From Methylobacterium thuringiense (GTDB lineage Bacteria > Pseudomonadota > Alphaproteobacteria > Rhizobiales > Beijerinckiaceae), in assembly GCF_022179645.1 (NCBI RefSeq), contig NZ_BPRA01000003.1:62001-126000 (forward strand): 64,000 nt of DNA. Reading direction: 5' to 3'. A model generated the notes under the pieces. It had not been told where the DNA came from. It made no database searches and worked only from the letters and a program-made list of their open reading frames with translations. Shown piece by piece: positions 40,662-52,648 of the stretch. The first letter of the stretch is position 1. The number at the start of each line of letters is the position of its first letter. Made by a program: the position numbers and the translations under genes.

Positions 40662-42920
40662 TCAAGCTGCCAGGATCTTGTCCACCGTGATCGGCAGGTC
40701 GCGAATGCGCTTGCCGGTGGCGTGGAACACCGCGTTCGAAATCGCGGCGGCCGTGCCGACGATGCCGATCTCGCCGACGCCCTTCACACCCAATGGGTTC
40801 GCCTTGTCCTCTTCCTCGACGAAGATCACGTCGATGTCGTGAATGTCGGCGTTGGAAGGCACGTGATACTCGCCGAGGTTGCGGTTCATGAACCGGCCGA
40901 GGCGGTGGTCGAGCATCGATTCCTCATGCAGCGCCGAGCCGATGCCCATCACCACTGCACCCATGATCTGGCTGCGCGCCGTCTTAGTGTTGAGGATCTT
41001 GCCGGCCGCGATCGCCGAAACGATGCGGGTGACACGAACGATGCCGAGGTCCTCGTCGATCTTCACCTCGGCGAAGACGGCAGAGTGGGTGTAGGCCTCG
41101 TACTTCTTGGCGAAGTCCTTGTCGGGGTTTGCGGTTTCCGTCGCCTCGATCCTGTCTTGGCCCGAGGCCTTCAGAACATCGGTCAGCGCCACGCCACGTG
41201 AGGGATCGCCGGCCGCTTCGATGCGGCCCTTCGAAAACACGATACGGTCGAAATCAACGTTCGCCAGCGGCGAGCCCTCCAGGCCGCGGGCGAGTTTGAA
41301 AGCCTGCTCGGCGACATTTCGGCAGGCCTTCATCACGGCCGTGCCGGACGACGCGGCCGTCCAGGAGCCGCCGGCGACGGGGGCCTTGGCGAGGTCGGTG
41401 TCGCCGAGTTTCGTCGTGACGTGGTCCATCGGCAGGCCGAGGGCGTCGGCCGCGATCTGGGTCAGGATCGTGTAGGTGCCCGTGCCGATGTCTCCCGTCG
41501 AGTTTCCGACTTCGAGCCGGCCGTCGGCGGTCAGCGTGACCTTGGCGCTCGACTCCATCATCAGCGCCTCCCAGATCCCGCAGGCCATGCCCCAGCCGAC
41601 GAGCTCCTTTCCGTCGCGCATCGAGCGCGGCTCGGGGGTGCGCTTGGCCCAGCCGAAGCGCTCGGCGCCCTGCACGAAGCAGTCCTTCAAGGCCTTCGAG
41701 CCGTACGGCTTCTCCTCGACCGGGTCGGTGTCGGTATAATTGGTGATGCGCAACTGGATCGGATCGATCCGTGTCGCGTAGGCCAGTTCGTCCATCGCCG
41801 TCTCGAGGGCGAACATTCCGGTGACGGCGCCGGGGGCGCGCATGTCGCCGGGCGTCGCCGTGTCGAGCTTCGACAACCGATAGGTCAACTCGACATTGTC
41901 GCAGCGGTAAAGGATGCCCGACCAGTTGACGACGTTCTCCTGGTAGTCCTCGAACTGCGAGGTGCCGTGCAGGGCATCGTGCTTCAGCGACTGAAGTACG
42001 CCGTTCTTTTCAGCGCCGAGCGATACGGTCTGGATCGCACCCGGCCGGTAGGTGAAGCTCCACATCTGGTCGCGGGTCAGCACGACGCGCACCGAGCGGC
42101 CGAGGTCCTGTGCGGCCAGCATCGCCAGGAAGAGCTGGTATTGCGGGCGCAGACCGCAGCCGAAGCCGCCCCCGAGATAGGGGTTGAGGCAGCGCACCTG
42201 CTCCGGCTTCAGGCCGAAGGCGTTGGTCAAGTACATCTGAGTGTTCGCGACACCCTGGATCTTGTCGTAGACCGTATAGGTGCCGTCATCCTCGACGACG
42301 ACGGTCGAGGCGTGGGGCTCCATTGGATTGTGATGCTCGTGGGCGATCCGGTATTGCTCGCTCACTTTGATCGGGGCGCCGTCGAACGCGGCGGAGGCAT
42401 CGCCCCAAGGCTTCGGCGGCGTCTTGATGCCCCCGCGCTTTTCCGGCGGGTCGTAGGACTGATCCTGAAGCGCTGCGATGTCGGTGTGCGGCGTCTGGGC
42501 CTCGTAGGACACCTTCACGAGCGAGGCCGCATGGCGTGCCGTGTCGAAATCCTCCGCCACGACCAGCGCCACAGGCTGGCCGGAAAACGCGATGGTCTCG
42601 TCGTAGAGCGCGCGGAAGGGCGCGCCGGGCGGCGCTACCATGTCCTGGTAGGCCTCAGCCTCGCCAGCGACGCTCGGCCTGTTCTCGTGGGTGATCACCT
42701 TGAGCACGCCGGGCACGGCTTCGGCTGCCGCGCTGTCGATTGCGGTGATCCGGCCCTTGGTGATGGCGCTCGACACGACGTAGCCGTGCGCGAGGTTCTC
42801 GGAGGTGAACTCGCCGGCGTATTTGGCGAGACCGGTGACCTTGGCGGGACCGTCGACGCGGTTTTGCGCGCTGCCGACGAATTTGTCGCGCCCGGATGCC
42901 GGGCTGATCTGCGTAGCCAT
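40662..42920 (-). CDS. Xanthine-oxidase-family molybdenum subunit (second PaoC-like)
   Basis: The 752-residue catalytic subunit parallels paoC at 16937: AQNRVDGPAKVTGLAKYAGE, LGGGFGCGLRPQYQ for Moco, MRAPGAVTGMFALE, AGGSWTAASSGTAVM and VKGVGEIGIVGTAAAISNAV with the catalytic Glu. The start at ATG 42920 has AAGGATC upstream; a TTG six bases earlier is less likely. Third gene of its operon. The partner small subunit lacks a Tat signal, so this complex is probably cytoplasmic. The substrate is presumably an aldehyde or N-heterocycle. Confidence 0.86.
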   Translation of the reverse strand: MATQISPASGRDKFVGSAQNRVDGPAKVTGLAKYAGEFTSENLAHGYVVSSAITKGRITAIDSAAAEAVPGVLKVITHENRPSVAGEAEAYQDMVAPPGAPFRALYDETIAFSGQPVALVVAEDFDTARHAASLVKVSYEAQTPHTDIAALQDQSYDPPEKRGGIKTPPKPWGDASAAFDGAPIKVSEQYRIAHEHHNPMEPHASTVVVEDDGTYTVYDKIQGVANTQMYLTNAFGLKPEQVRCLNPYLGGGFGCGLRPQYQLFLAMLAAQDLGRSVRVVLTRDQMWSFTYRPGAIQTVSLGAEKNGVLQSLKHDALHGTSQFEDYQENVVNWSGILYRCDNVELTYRLSKLDTATPGDMRAPGAVTGMFALETAMDELAYATRIDPIQLRITNYTDTDPVEEKPYGSKALKDCFVQGAERFGWAKRTPEPRSMRDGKELVGWGMACGIWEALMMESSAKVTLTADGRLEVGNSTGDIGTGTYTILTQIAADALGLPMDHVTTKLGDTDLAKAPVAGGSWTAASSGTAVMKACRNVAEQAFKLARGLEGSPLANVDFDRIVFSKGRIEAAGDPSRGVALTDVLKASGQDRIEATETANPDKDFAKKYEAYTHSAVFAEVKIDEDLGIVRVTRIVSAIAAGKILNTKTARSQIMGAVVMGIGSALHEESMLDHRLGRFMNRNLGEYHVPSNADIHDIDVIFVEEEDKANPLGVKGVGEIGIVGTAAAISNAVFHATGKRIRDLPITVDKILAA

Positions 42921-42933
42921 GGGCAAAAGATCC

Positions 42934-43947
42934 TTACTGAATGCGCTTGTCGGACTGGTTCTGCGGCGTGCCCGCGGCGGCCTGTTCGAGGCCGCGCACG
43001 ATGGCGCGCCGCGCCAGCTCGATCTTGAAACCGTTCTCGGATTGCGGCTTGGCCTCGGCCACGATGAGGTCGGCGGCGGCCTGAAAGCTTTCGCGCGTCG
43101 CCGGCTTGCCTTGCAGCAGGGCCTCGGCCTCCACGTTGCGCCACGGCTTGTGCGCGACGCCGCCCAATGCGAGGCGAGCGGTCTTGATGGTCCGGCCGTC
43201 GAGTTCGAGGGCGGCCGCCACAGAGACCAGCGCGAAGGCGTAGGAGAGCCGGTCGCGCAGCTTCAGGTAAGTGTGATGCTGGCCGTAATCTCGCGCGGGC
43301 AGGTCGACGGAGAGGACGATCTCGCCGGGCTTGAGGCTGTTGTCCTTCGACGGGTCGTCACCCGGCAGGCGGTGGTAATCGGCGAATGCGATGGCACGGT
43401 CGCCGTCGGGACCGGTCACCTGCACCGTCGCTTCCAGGGCGGCCAAGGCTACGCACATGTCGGAAGGGTTGGTGGCGATGCAGGCCTCGCTCGCCCCGAA
43501 GATCGCATGGATGCGGTTCACGCCGCCGATCGCCGGGCAGCCGGAGCCCGGCTCACGTTTGTTGCAGGGCGTGCCCTCGTCGTAGAAATAGTAGCAGCGC
43601 GTACGCTGGTTGAGGTTGCCCCCGGTCGAAGCCGCGTTGCGCAACTGTGCCGACGCCCCGGCGAGCAGCGCGCTCGACAACAGCGGGTAGCGGGTCTGGA
43701 TGCGCGCGTCGTAGGCGAGGTCGGCATTGGATACGAGCGTGCCGATGCGCAGGCCGCCTTCATGCTCCGCAATGCCGCCGAGCGGCAGCCGGGTGATGTC
43801 GATGAGCCGGCCCGGCTTCTCGACATTGTACTTCATCAGGTCGACGAGGTTGGTGCCCCCGGCGATGAAGCGCGCACTCGCATCCGAGCCGAGAGCCTGA
43901 ATGGCCTCGGCAACAGTGGTCGGGCGAACGTAATCGAAGCGGTTCAT
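42934..43947 (-). CDS. FAD-binding subunit, second PaoB-like
   Basis: The 337-residue subunit has [20 protein letters not shown] and the PaoB-type cysteine set RTRCYYFYDEGTPCNKREPG, SGCPAIGG, SEACIATNP for an extra [4Fe-4S] cluster, then [20 protein letters not shown]. Its ATG overlaps the small-subunit stop by 4 bases. The 13-base gap before the Moco subunit fits one mRNA. Confidence 0.86.
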   Translation of the reverse strand: MNRFDYVRPTTVAEAIQALGSDASARFIAGGTNLVDLMKYNVEKPGRLIDITRLPLGGIAEHEGGLRIGTLVSNADLAYDARIQTRYPLLSSALLAGASAQLRNAASTGGNLNQRTRCYYFYDEGTPCNKREPGSGCPAIGGVNRIHAIFGASEACIATNPSDMCVALAALEATVQVTGPDGDRAIAFADYHRLPGDDPSKDNSLKPGEIVLSVDLPARDYGQHHTYLKLRDRLSYAFALVSVAAALELDGRTIKTARLALGGVAHKPWRNVEAEALLQGKPATRESFQAAADLIVAEAKPQSENGFKIELARRAIVRGLEQAAAGTPQNQSDKRIQ

Positions 43948-44477
43948 CGGGCGGCTCCCTGCATGACGTCTTCGATCGCATCGATGATGTTGGTGTAGGC
44001 GCCGCAGCGGCAGATGTTGCCGCTCATGGCCTCGCGGATTTCCTCGCGGGTCTTGGCGTGGCCCTCGTTCATCAGGCCGACCGAGGAGCAGAGCTGCCCC
44101 GGCGTGCAGTAGCCGCACTGGAAGGCGTCATGCTCGACGAAGGCTTCCTGGATCGGGTGCAGGGTGTTGGTGCCCTGGCGCTGGGCCATGCCGGCCAGCC
44201 CCTCGACCGTGGTGATCTCGGCACCGTCCTTCATCACGGCGAGCGCGAGGCAGGAATTGATGCGGGTGCCGTTCACCAGAACGGTGCAGGCACCGCATTG
44301 ACCATGGTCGCAGCCCTTCTTGGTGCCGGTGAGGTCGAGGCGCTCGCGCAGGAGGTCGAGCAGCGTCGTCCAGGGCGCGACCTCGATCTCGCGCTTCTCG
44401 CCATTGATGGTTAGGGTGATGCCGATCTTGGCATGGGCTCCGGATGAGCCGCTGTCGATAAGCATGGCGTTTTCCAT
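43944..44477 (-). CDS. 2Fe-2S subunit, second PaoA-like, without Tat signal
   Basis: The 177-residue subunit has [38 protein letters not shown] and [10 protein letters not shown] for two [2Fe-2S] clusters. ATG 44477 was chosen over 44495 because GGAGC stands 6 bases before it. Neither start gives a twin-arginine or hydrophobic leader, unlike paoA at 20092. Confidence 0.86.
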   Translation of the reverse strand: MENAMLIDSGSSGAHAKIGITLTINGEKREIEVAPWTTLLDLLRERLDLTGTKKGCDHGQCGACTVLVNGTRINSCLALAVMKDGAEITTVEGLAGMAQRQGTNTLHPIQEAFVEHDAFQCGYCTPGQLCSSVGLMNEGHAKTREEIREAMSGNICRCGAYTNIIDAIEDVMQGAAR

Positions 44478-44735
44478 GATGCTGCTCCGGTCCATGGAAC
44501 CGGAGCGTCTGCGATTGGTGGGTCCGCCGCCTGCCGTGCGAACGTGACTTGTAGCGGCTAGAGGCAGGGCGATTGAACGGATGCAGCGCGGACGGACGCC
44601 GCGCCGGATTGTTTCGATAACCGTTCCAATCTGGCGCCGTTCCCTGCCGCGTCAGCGGATTGCAGCGGGGTTACGCCGCGGCTGCCGCTCGGCTAACGCT
44701 GGCCCAACCCGCACAATCTTCTCGAAGGACAGGCC

Positions 44736-46127
44736 ATGGCCGCGCTGGATCCGATCCTGAACGACATCGACAAGGACCTCGACAACGCCCTGGAGCGGCT
44801 GTTCGATTTCCTGCGCATCGAGTCGATCTCGACCGATTCCGCCTACAAGGGCGAGTGCCGCAGGGCCGCGCACTGGCTGGAGGGTACGCTGACGGCGCTC
44901 GGCTTCGAGACCAGCGTCGAGGAGACCTCGCTCCACCCGGTGGTCTACGCGCACAAGCCCAAGCCCGGTGCGCCGCACGTTCTGTTCTACGGCCATTACG
45001 ACGTGCAGCCGGTCGACCCGCTGAACCTGTGGACGCACCCGCCCTTCGAGCCGCGCCTGACCGGAGAAGGCGATCACCGCCAGATCGTCGCCCGCGGGGC
45101 TTCGGACGACAAGGGTCAGGTCATGACCTTCATCGAGGCCTGCCGGGCGCATCTCGCCATGACCGGCGAACTGCCCTGTGCCGTCACCATCGTCATCGAG
45201 GGGGCGGAGGAGAGTGGGTCGCAGGGGCTGCCGGAATGGGTCGAGACGAACCGCGACCGGCTCAAGGCCGACGTGGCCCTCGTCTGCGACACGGCGATGT
45301 GGGACCGCGACACTCCGCAGATCACCACGTCCCTGCGCGGTCTCGCCTATTTCGAGGTGACGGTGACCTGCGCCGATCGCGACCTGCATTCGGGCTTCTT
45401 CGGTGGGGCGGCGGCGAACCCTATCCATGTGCTGTCGAAGATCCTCGCTGCGCTCCACGACGACGACGGCCGGGTGACGTTGCCGGGCTTCTACGAGGGG
45501 GTGCGCGAGCCGCCGCCCGAGGTGCTGGAGCAATGGAAGGGCCTCGACTTCACCGCCGAGAAGTTCCTGGGGCCGATCGGCCTCAAGGAGCCGGCCGGCG
45601 AGCGTGGGCGCATGCTGATCGAACTGATCCAGTCGCGCCCGGCCTGCGACGTCAACGGCATCATCGGCGGCTATACGGCGGAGGGTACGAAGACGGTCAT
45701 CGCCGGCCAGGCGAGCGCCAAGGTGTCGTTCCGACTGGTCGACGACCAGGACCCGCAGGTGTTGGCGAAGACTTTCGAGGCGTTCGTGCGCGAGCGCGTT
45801 CCGGCCGACTGCAAGGTGGACGTGATTTGCTACAAGGGTTCGCGCGCCTTGGCGCTGCCTTTCGACATGCCGCAGCTCGCCGTCGCGCAGGCTGCGCTCA
45901 CCGAGGAATGGGGCCGCGACGCCATCGCGGTCGGGGCCGGCGGCTCGATCCCGATCGTCGGCGACTTCAAGCGCATCCTCGGCCTCAATACCCTGCTGAT
46001 CGGCTTCGGCCTCGACGACGACCGGATCCACTCGCCGAACGAGAAGTACGAGCTGCAGAGCTTCCACAAGGGTACGCGCAGCTGGGCGCGTATCCTGTCG
46101 GCGCTGGGGGCGGTGGCCCGCTCCTGA
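44736..46127 (+). CDS. M20-family dipeptidase/metallohydrolase
   Basis: The 463-residue cytoplasmic enzyme has the two-zinc site LFYGHYDVQPVDP, GASDDKGQVMTFIEA, GAEESGSQGLPEW, CDTAMWDRD, and dimerisation-domain DLHSGFFGGAAANP. It ends with DDDRIHSPNEKYELQSFHKG. These define the M20 ArgE/DapE/CNDP-like dipeptidases. ATG 44736 is preceded by AAGGA 8 bases away. A single gene, divergent from the second pao operon; the exact substrate is not readable. Confidence 0.9.
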   Translation: MAALDPILNDIDKDLDNALERLFDFLRIESISTDSAYKGECRRAAHWLEGTLTALGFETSVEETSLHPVVYAHKPKPGAPHVLFYGHYDVQPVDPLNLWTHPPFEPRLTGEGDHRQIVARGASDDKGQVMTFIEACRAHLAMTGELPCAVTIVIEGAEESGSQGLPEWVETNRDRLKADVALVCDTAMWDRDTPQITTSLRGLAYFEVTVTCADRDLHSGFFGGAAANPIHVLSKILAALHDDDGRVTLPGFYEGVREPPPEVLEQWKGLDFTAEKFLGPIGLKEPAGERGRMLIELIQSRPACDVNGIIGGYTAEGTKTVIAGQASAKVSFRLVDDQDPQVLAKTFEAFVRERVPADCKVDVICYKGSRALALPFDMPQLAVAQAALTEEWGRDAIAVGAGGSIPIVGDFKRILGLNTLLIGFGLDDDRIHSPNEKYELQSFHKGTRSWARILSALGAVARS

Positions 46128-46145
46128 CCGTGGGCGAACCCGACC

Positions 46146-48032
<1,887 letters not shown>

Positions 48033-48229
48033 GCGTGGGGTACCGATTGAGGTTGGAGAGCCAGACTTAAGCCGCCTCGACGATCAGCCAAGTCCGCTGC
48101 GATGCCGCGGGCATGACCGGACACGTCGCGTGGCCCTGCCGGCCGACGCCGCCGGGACCGTCCACAGCATGGGCTGCGACGTGCATTCGCGCTTGCCAAC
48201 GGCCACATGGCCGTCCGATCGATGAGTCC

Positions 48230-48679
48230 ATGCTTCGCCTCGCCCTCTACCAGCCCGACATCCCACAGAACACCGGCACCATGCTGCGCATGGCCGCCTG
48301 CCTCGGCGTGGCCGTCGAGATCATCGAGCCGGCAGGCTTCGACGTCTCGGACCGGCACCTGCGCCGCTCGGGGCTCGACTATCTCGAACACGTCGCGATC
48401 ACCCGCCACCGCTCCTGGGCCGCCTTCGAGGACTGGCGGCGCGAGGCCGGCATTCGGCTGGTGCTGGCGACGACGGCGGGCGCGGTGCCCTACACGGAGC
48501 ATGCATTCCGGGACGGCGACTGCATCCTGGTCGGCCGGGAATCTGCCGGCGTACCGGAGGCGGTCCACATGGCGGCCGACACGCGGGTGGTGGTGCCGAT
48601 CCGCGAGGGGCTGCGCTCGCTCAACGTCGCGGTGGCGGCGGCGATGATCCTCGGCGAAGCGATCCGGCAGGCCGGCTGA
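48230..48679 (+). CDS. trmL: tRNA (cytidine/uridine-34 2'-O)-methyltransferase
   Basis: TrmL methylates the wobble ribose of tRNA-Leu. The 149-residue SPOUT protein has LALYQPDIPQNTGTMLRMAA, ILVGRESAGVPEAV and VPIREGLRSLNVAVAAAMIL, the knot signatures of this subfamily. ATG 48230 matches the family N terminus; the longer frame lacks it. A single gene divergent from the ABC exporter. Confidence 0.94.
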   Translation: MLRLALYQPDIPQNTGTMLRMAACLGVAVEIIEPAGFDVSDRHLRRSGLDYLEHVAITRHRSWAAFEDWRREAGIRLVLATTAGAVPYTEHAFRDGDCILVGRESAGVPEAVHMAADTRVVVPIREGLRSLNVAVAAAMILGEAIRQAG

Positions 48680-48797
48680 TCGAGCCTCCCTCGCTGGACC
48701 GCCCCTCGGCCCCGTTGTACCAAGCGCTCGCTTCCGGACGGGCCAAGAGCGGGTCGCGGCCCGTGAGGACCCGTCGGCGCGGGCGCGATCCCGCATC

Positions 48798-51700
48798 ATG
48801 CTCTCGGCACCCGGATCGTCCCATCGCATGCGACTGCGTCGTATCGTTCGCCGCCTCACCTGGCATCGCAAGCTTGACCCGGTCCTGATCGCGGCGGTAC
48901 GCCAGTCGGGCCTGTTCGCCCCGCGCTGGTATCTGCGGCGCTATCCCGACGTGCGCACCTACCCGGCCGGCCCGCTCGCGCATTTCTGCCAGCACGGAAT
49001 CTACGAGGGCAAGGATCCCGGCCCGCTCTTCAGCACGGACGCCTACCGCGCGCGGGCGACCGGCGTCGCGGCCTCGGGCGAACCGCCCTTCCTGCACGCC
49101 ATGCGCCGCCGCGAGCCGGACTCGGCCTATCTCTGGACGCCCTCGACGGAGGAAGCCCTGCGGCCGGTGATCCTGGCGAGCGGGCTGTTCGACCCGGATT
49201 TCTACTTCGCGCAGAACCCGGACGTCGCCCGCACCACGTCGAAACCGTTCGACCACTACATCCGCTACGGGCGCCTCGAGAACCGCGCGCCGGGTCCGGC
49301 CTTCGATCCGGAATATTACACCGAACTCTACCCGGATTACCGGACGCTGTTCCCGACCCCGATCGAGCATTTCGTGCTGTATGGCCGCGCGCGCGGCCAT
49401 GCCGGCAGCGGAGCGCCGCTCTACCAGCGCTGGATCCAGCTTCACGACGCCCTCACGCCCGAGGACGAGGCCGCGATCCGCGCCGAGGCCGAGCGGGATC
49501 CGCTGCCGCCGGTTCAGGTGCTCTGCGTGCTCGACGCCGCGGCCGTGGACGGCCTGCCGCGGATCCTCGAAGCCTTGCGCGGCCAGATCGGCGCGGACTG
49601 GCAGGCCACGCTCGCCCCCGCCGCCGACCTTCCCGCCGAGCTCTGGCGGCGTTGCGAAACCGGCGTCTCCGGACACTCGCAGATCCGATGTGCGATCTCG
49701 CTCGATCTCGCGCTCGGCGAGATCGCAGACGGCAGCACCGTTCTGCTCTGCGCGGGCGACGCGATCCTGCGGGCCCATGCCGCCGACGCCTTCGCGCGCT
49801 GGCTTCGCGCGCATGGCGCCACGGCCGCCTATGCAGATCACGACCGCCTGACCGGGACAGAGCGGACGGCGCCGGATTTCACTCCCGAGATGTCGCCGGA
49901 CTACCTGCGCCGCGTCGCCTATGCCGGGCCGGCCGCCGCCTTCCGCTCCGACGCGGGCACCCGCGCGGCACTCTCGGATGCCTATGCCCGGGCGCAGCCG
50001 AGCGCGACCCTGCCGAGCGCCTTCCTGCAACGACTCGATCCCGCCGCCGTCACGCGGGTGCCGTTCGTGCTCTCGCACCGGATCGGCGCGGCGCCGACGC
50101 CGCGTTTCGTGACGGCTGAGCCGGTGATCGCCGAGCCGGGCGAGGCCTTCGCCAGTGTCGGCATCGTGATCCCGACCCGCGACCGCATCGAATTGTTGCG
50201 GCCCTGCATCGAGAGCATCCTGGCGCAGACCGACTATCCAGCCGACCGCCGCGAGATCATCGTCGTCGACAACGGCTCCGAGAAGCCCGAGACGGCGGAA
50301 TACTTCCGGGACATCGCGGCGCGCGGCGTCGTCATCGTGCCGGCGCCCGGCCCGTTCAATTTCTCGGCGATCAACAATGCGGGCGTGGCCCGCTCGAACG
50401 CCGACATCCTCGTCTTCCTCAACAACGACACCACGGTGAACCGGGCCGATTGGCTGAAGAAGCTCGTGGCCCAGGCCCGCCGGCCGGAGGTCGGCGCCGT
50501 CGGCGCGACGCTGCTCTATCCGGACGACACCGTGCAGCATGCGGGCGTCATCCTCGGCGTCCACGGCGTCGGCATCCACCGCCATGCCGGCGTTCCGTAC
50601 ACGGCGATCGCGACGGCGGACGTCACCCGCGAATTCTCGGCCGTCACCGGCGCCTGCCTCGCCATGCGGCGCGAGCTCTTCCTCGAACTCGGCGGCTTCG
50701 ATCCGAGTTTGGAGGTGAACTTCAACGACACCAAGCTCTGCGTGGCGGCCGTCCAGGCCGGATACCGCACCGTCAACATCGCCGAACCGCTGCTCTACCA
50801 CCACGAGTCGAAGTCGCGCGGCTACAGCGACTCGAGCGCCAAGCTCAACCGCCTCTATCGGGAGGCAGCGACCCTGATTGCCCAGGTCCCCGCGATGTTT
50901 CGCGACGATCCGGCCTACAGCCCGAACCTGTCGCTGACCCGCCTCTACGACCCGGCTTTCCCGCCGCGCATCGTGCGGCCGTGGCGGCGAAGCCGGGGGG
51001 CGAAGCGCGTGCTGATGCTGAGCCTCGTCCACGGACAGGGGTTCGGCGTGCCGGTGGTCCTGGCGCAGCAGGCGGCGGCGCTCCGCGCCCGCGGCTTCGA
51101 GGTGACCGTCGGCGGCCCCGTCTCCGAGCGCGACACCGAGTATCCGGGCTGCCGCCGCGTCGCGCTCGCAGACGCGCGTGCGGCAGCAAACTTCGCGGTG
51201 AGCGAGGGCATCGATTGCGTCGTGGCGCATACGCAGCCGTTCTTCAGCGTCGCCCGCCTGCTCGGCGCCCATCCGGCGACGTATTTCGTCGACCATGGAG
51301 AGCCGAGCCCGGAGCTGTTTCCCGATCGCGTCGGCCGCGAGGCCGTGGACCGCGAGAAGCGGCTCTCGGCGGCTTTCGCCAAGCGCATCTTCACGATCTC
51401 GCGCACGATCTACGGGCAGCAGTTCCGACAGGACGCCATGGTCCTGCGCAACGGCGGCACGCACCTGACGGCGTGGAACGCCGAATGGGCCGCCCGCCGG
51501 GATGCGCTTCGCGCGCGCTGGAACCTGACGAACCGGTTCGTGATCCTGAACGTCTGCCGCTTCACGGCCTCCGAACGGAACTACAAGGGTGTCGACCGCT
51601 ACGTCGATATCGCCCAGGAGTTCGGATTGCTGCATCCGGAGGCGAAGGATGCCTGCGTCTTCGCGCTCGTCGGGCGGGGCGAGCCCGCGGACGTGGCCCT

Positions 51701-52064
51701 GCTGGAAGGCGAGGGGCTTCGGGTCTTCCCGAACGTCTCGGACGCGGAGATGGGCGAGCTTTATGCGGTCGCCGACGCCTATGCGAGTTTTTCGCGGTGG
51801 GAGGGCTACAACCTCGGGATCGGGCAGGCCCTCGCCATGGGTCTGCCGGTGGTCGCCTCGGGCATCGAGGCGCATCGGGAATTCCCGATCGTCACCTCGA
51901 ACGCCACGATCGAGGTCTGCGCCGAACTCGCCCGGCAGCACGCCGCCTGGGCCGGAGGACCTGTCGAGCGCAAAGCCGTGCTGGAACCATGGCAGCCTGC
52001 GCTCGACCTGTTCTGCGATACGCTCGCGGCAGATTGCGCGGCGGCGCCGGGGCCGTGGGGTTAG
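48798..52064 (+). CDS. Two-domain GT2-GT4 glycosyltransferase with N-terminal repeats
   Basis: The 1088-residue protein has three parts. Residues about 40-210 contain three repeats of a (F/Y)-x-x-x-x-PDV...P..H(Y/F)...G pattern (WYLRRYPDVRTYPAGPLAHF; FYFAQNPDVARTTSKPFDHY; YYTELYPDYRTLFPTPIEHF). A GT2 fold starts near 451 (VGIVIPTRDRIELLRPCIES; VVDNGSEKPE; LVFLNNDTTV). A GT4-type fold runs from about 735 (RVLMLSLVHGQGFGVPVVLA; ILNVCRFTASERNYKGVDRY; SRWEGYNLGIGQALAMGLPV). It probably extends a surface polysaccharide; the sugars are unknown. Confidence 0.85.
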   Translation: MLSAPGSSHRMRLRRIVRRLTWHRKLDPVLIAAVRQSGLFAPRWYLRRYPDVRTYPAGPLAHFCQHGIYEGKDPGPLFSTDAYRARATGVAASGEPPFLHAMRRREPDSAYLWTPSTEEALRPVILASGLFDPDFYFAQNPDVARTTSKPFDHYIRYGRLENRAPGPAFDPEYYTELYPDYRTLFPTPIEHFVLYGRARGHAGSGAPLYQRWIQLHDALTPEDEAAIRAEAERDPLPPVQVLCVLDAAAVDGLPRILEALRGQIGADWQATLAPAADLPAELWRRCETGVSGHSQIRCAISLDLALGEIADGSTVLLCAGDAILRAHAADAFARWLRAHGATAAYADHDRLTGTERTAPDFTPEMSPDYLRRVAYAGPAAAFRSDAGTRAALSDAYARAQPSATLPSAFLQRLDPAAVTRVPFVLSHRIGAAPTPRFVTAEPVIAEPGEAFASVGIVIPTRDRIELLRPCIESILAQTDYPADRREIIVVDNGSEKPETAEYFRDIAARGVVIVPAPGPFNFSAINNAGVARSNADILVFLNNDTTVNRADWLKKLVAQARRPEVGAVGATLLYPDDTVQHAGVILGVHGVGIHRHAGVPYTAIATADVTREFSAVTGACLAMRRELFLELGGFDPSLEVNFNDTKLCVAAVQAGYRTVNIAEPLLYHHESKSRGYSDSSAKLNRLYREAATLIAQVPAMFRDDPAYSPNLSLTRLYDPAFPPRIVRPWRRSRGAKRVLMLSLVHGQGFGVPVVLAQQAAALRARGFEVTVGGPVSERDTEYPGCRRVALADARAAANFAVSEGIDCVVAHTQPFFSVARLLGAHPATYFVDHGEPSPELFPDRVGREAVDREKRLSAAFAKRIFTISRTIYGQQFRQDAMVLRNGGTHLTAWNAEWAARRDALRARWNLTNRFVILNVCRFTASERNYKGVDRYVDIAQEFGLLHPEAKDACVFALVGRGEPADVALLEGEGLRVFPNVSDAEMGELYAVADAYASFSRWEGYNLGIGQALAMGLPVVASGIEAHREFPIVTSNATIEVCAELARQHAAWAGGPVERKAVLEPWQPALDLFCDTLAADCAAAPGPWG

Positions 52065-52254
52065 GCAGAACGGCGTCGCGCTCGACCCGACCGTCCATCG
52101 ACCCGCGCGTCGGCACGAGAATCGCCAAGGCGATGCGATCGGTAACGGCTTCCGGCACCCGATCGCCGGCCTGTCATGCCGGAGAGTTGTGCAGGGGCCG
52201 ATGGCGTACAGATCTCTTCACATCGGGCGGACGCGAGGTCCGCGGAGAAATGAC

Positions 52255-52614
52255 ATGACGAGATCGGGCATTCCGGCGTTTCACCGATGGATGGCGGCTG
52301 CGGCCGTGGGTGTTCTGATGGCGGCGGCCGTCATGCCGTCGCGCGCGGTCGCGCAGGACCTGCCGGATCTGATCGCCCCGAACCCGCTGCCGCTTCCGCC
52401 CGAGATCACGGCCTTCGTGAAGCGTCTGGCCGGGTGCAACCACTGGGCCGGCGAGGAGGCGACCGATGCGGACCGGGGGGCTGCGATCGCGCAGGCGCGG
52501 TTCCGCCTGAGGTGCAACACCATCGAGCAGGACGAGGCCCGATTGCGGGCGCGCTTTGCCAGATCGCCCGGCGCCCTGGAAGCGCTCGATCAGGCCGGCA
52601 GCAGCGAGGAGTGA
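52255..52614 (+). CDS. Small secreted protein, unknown function
   Basis: The 119-residue product starts at ATG 52255 with GGAGA 7 bases upstream and has a signal peptide ending SRAVAQ. The mature part has Cys61 and Cys87 (AGCNHWAGEEATDADRG; FRLRCNTIEQDEARLRARF), likely a disulfide. Similar CxHW...RxxC small periplasmic proteins are common in proteobacteria, but I know no function. Confidence 0.7.
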   Translation: MTRSGIPAFHRWMAAAAVGVLMAAAVMPSRAVAQDLPDLIAPNPLPLPPEITAFVKRLAGCNHWAGEEATDADRGAAIAQARFRLRCNTIEQDEARLRARFARSPGALEALDQAGSSEE

Positions 52615-52648
52615 TCCGGCGGCTGCTCCGGGAGCCGGGAAGCGCGCC

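Noticed and set aside
48621-51941. 1106-residue minus-strand frame opposite the glycosyltransferase
   Set aside because: The plus strand has unmistakable GT2 and GT4 motifs; the antisense frame has none.
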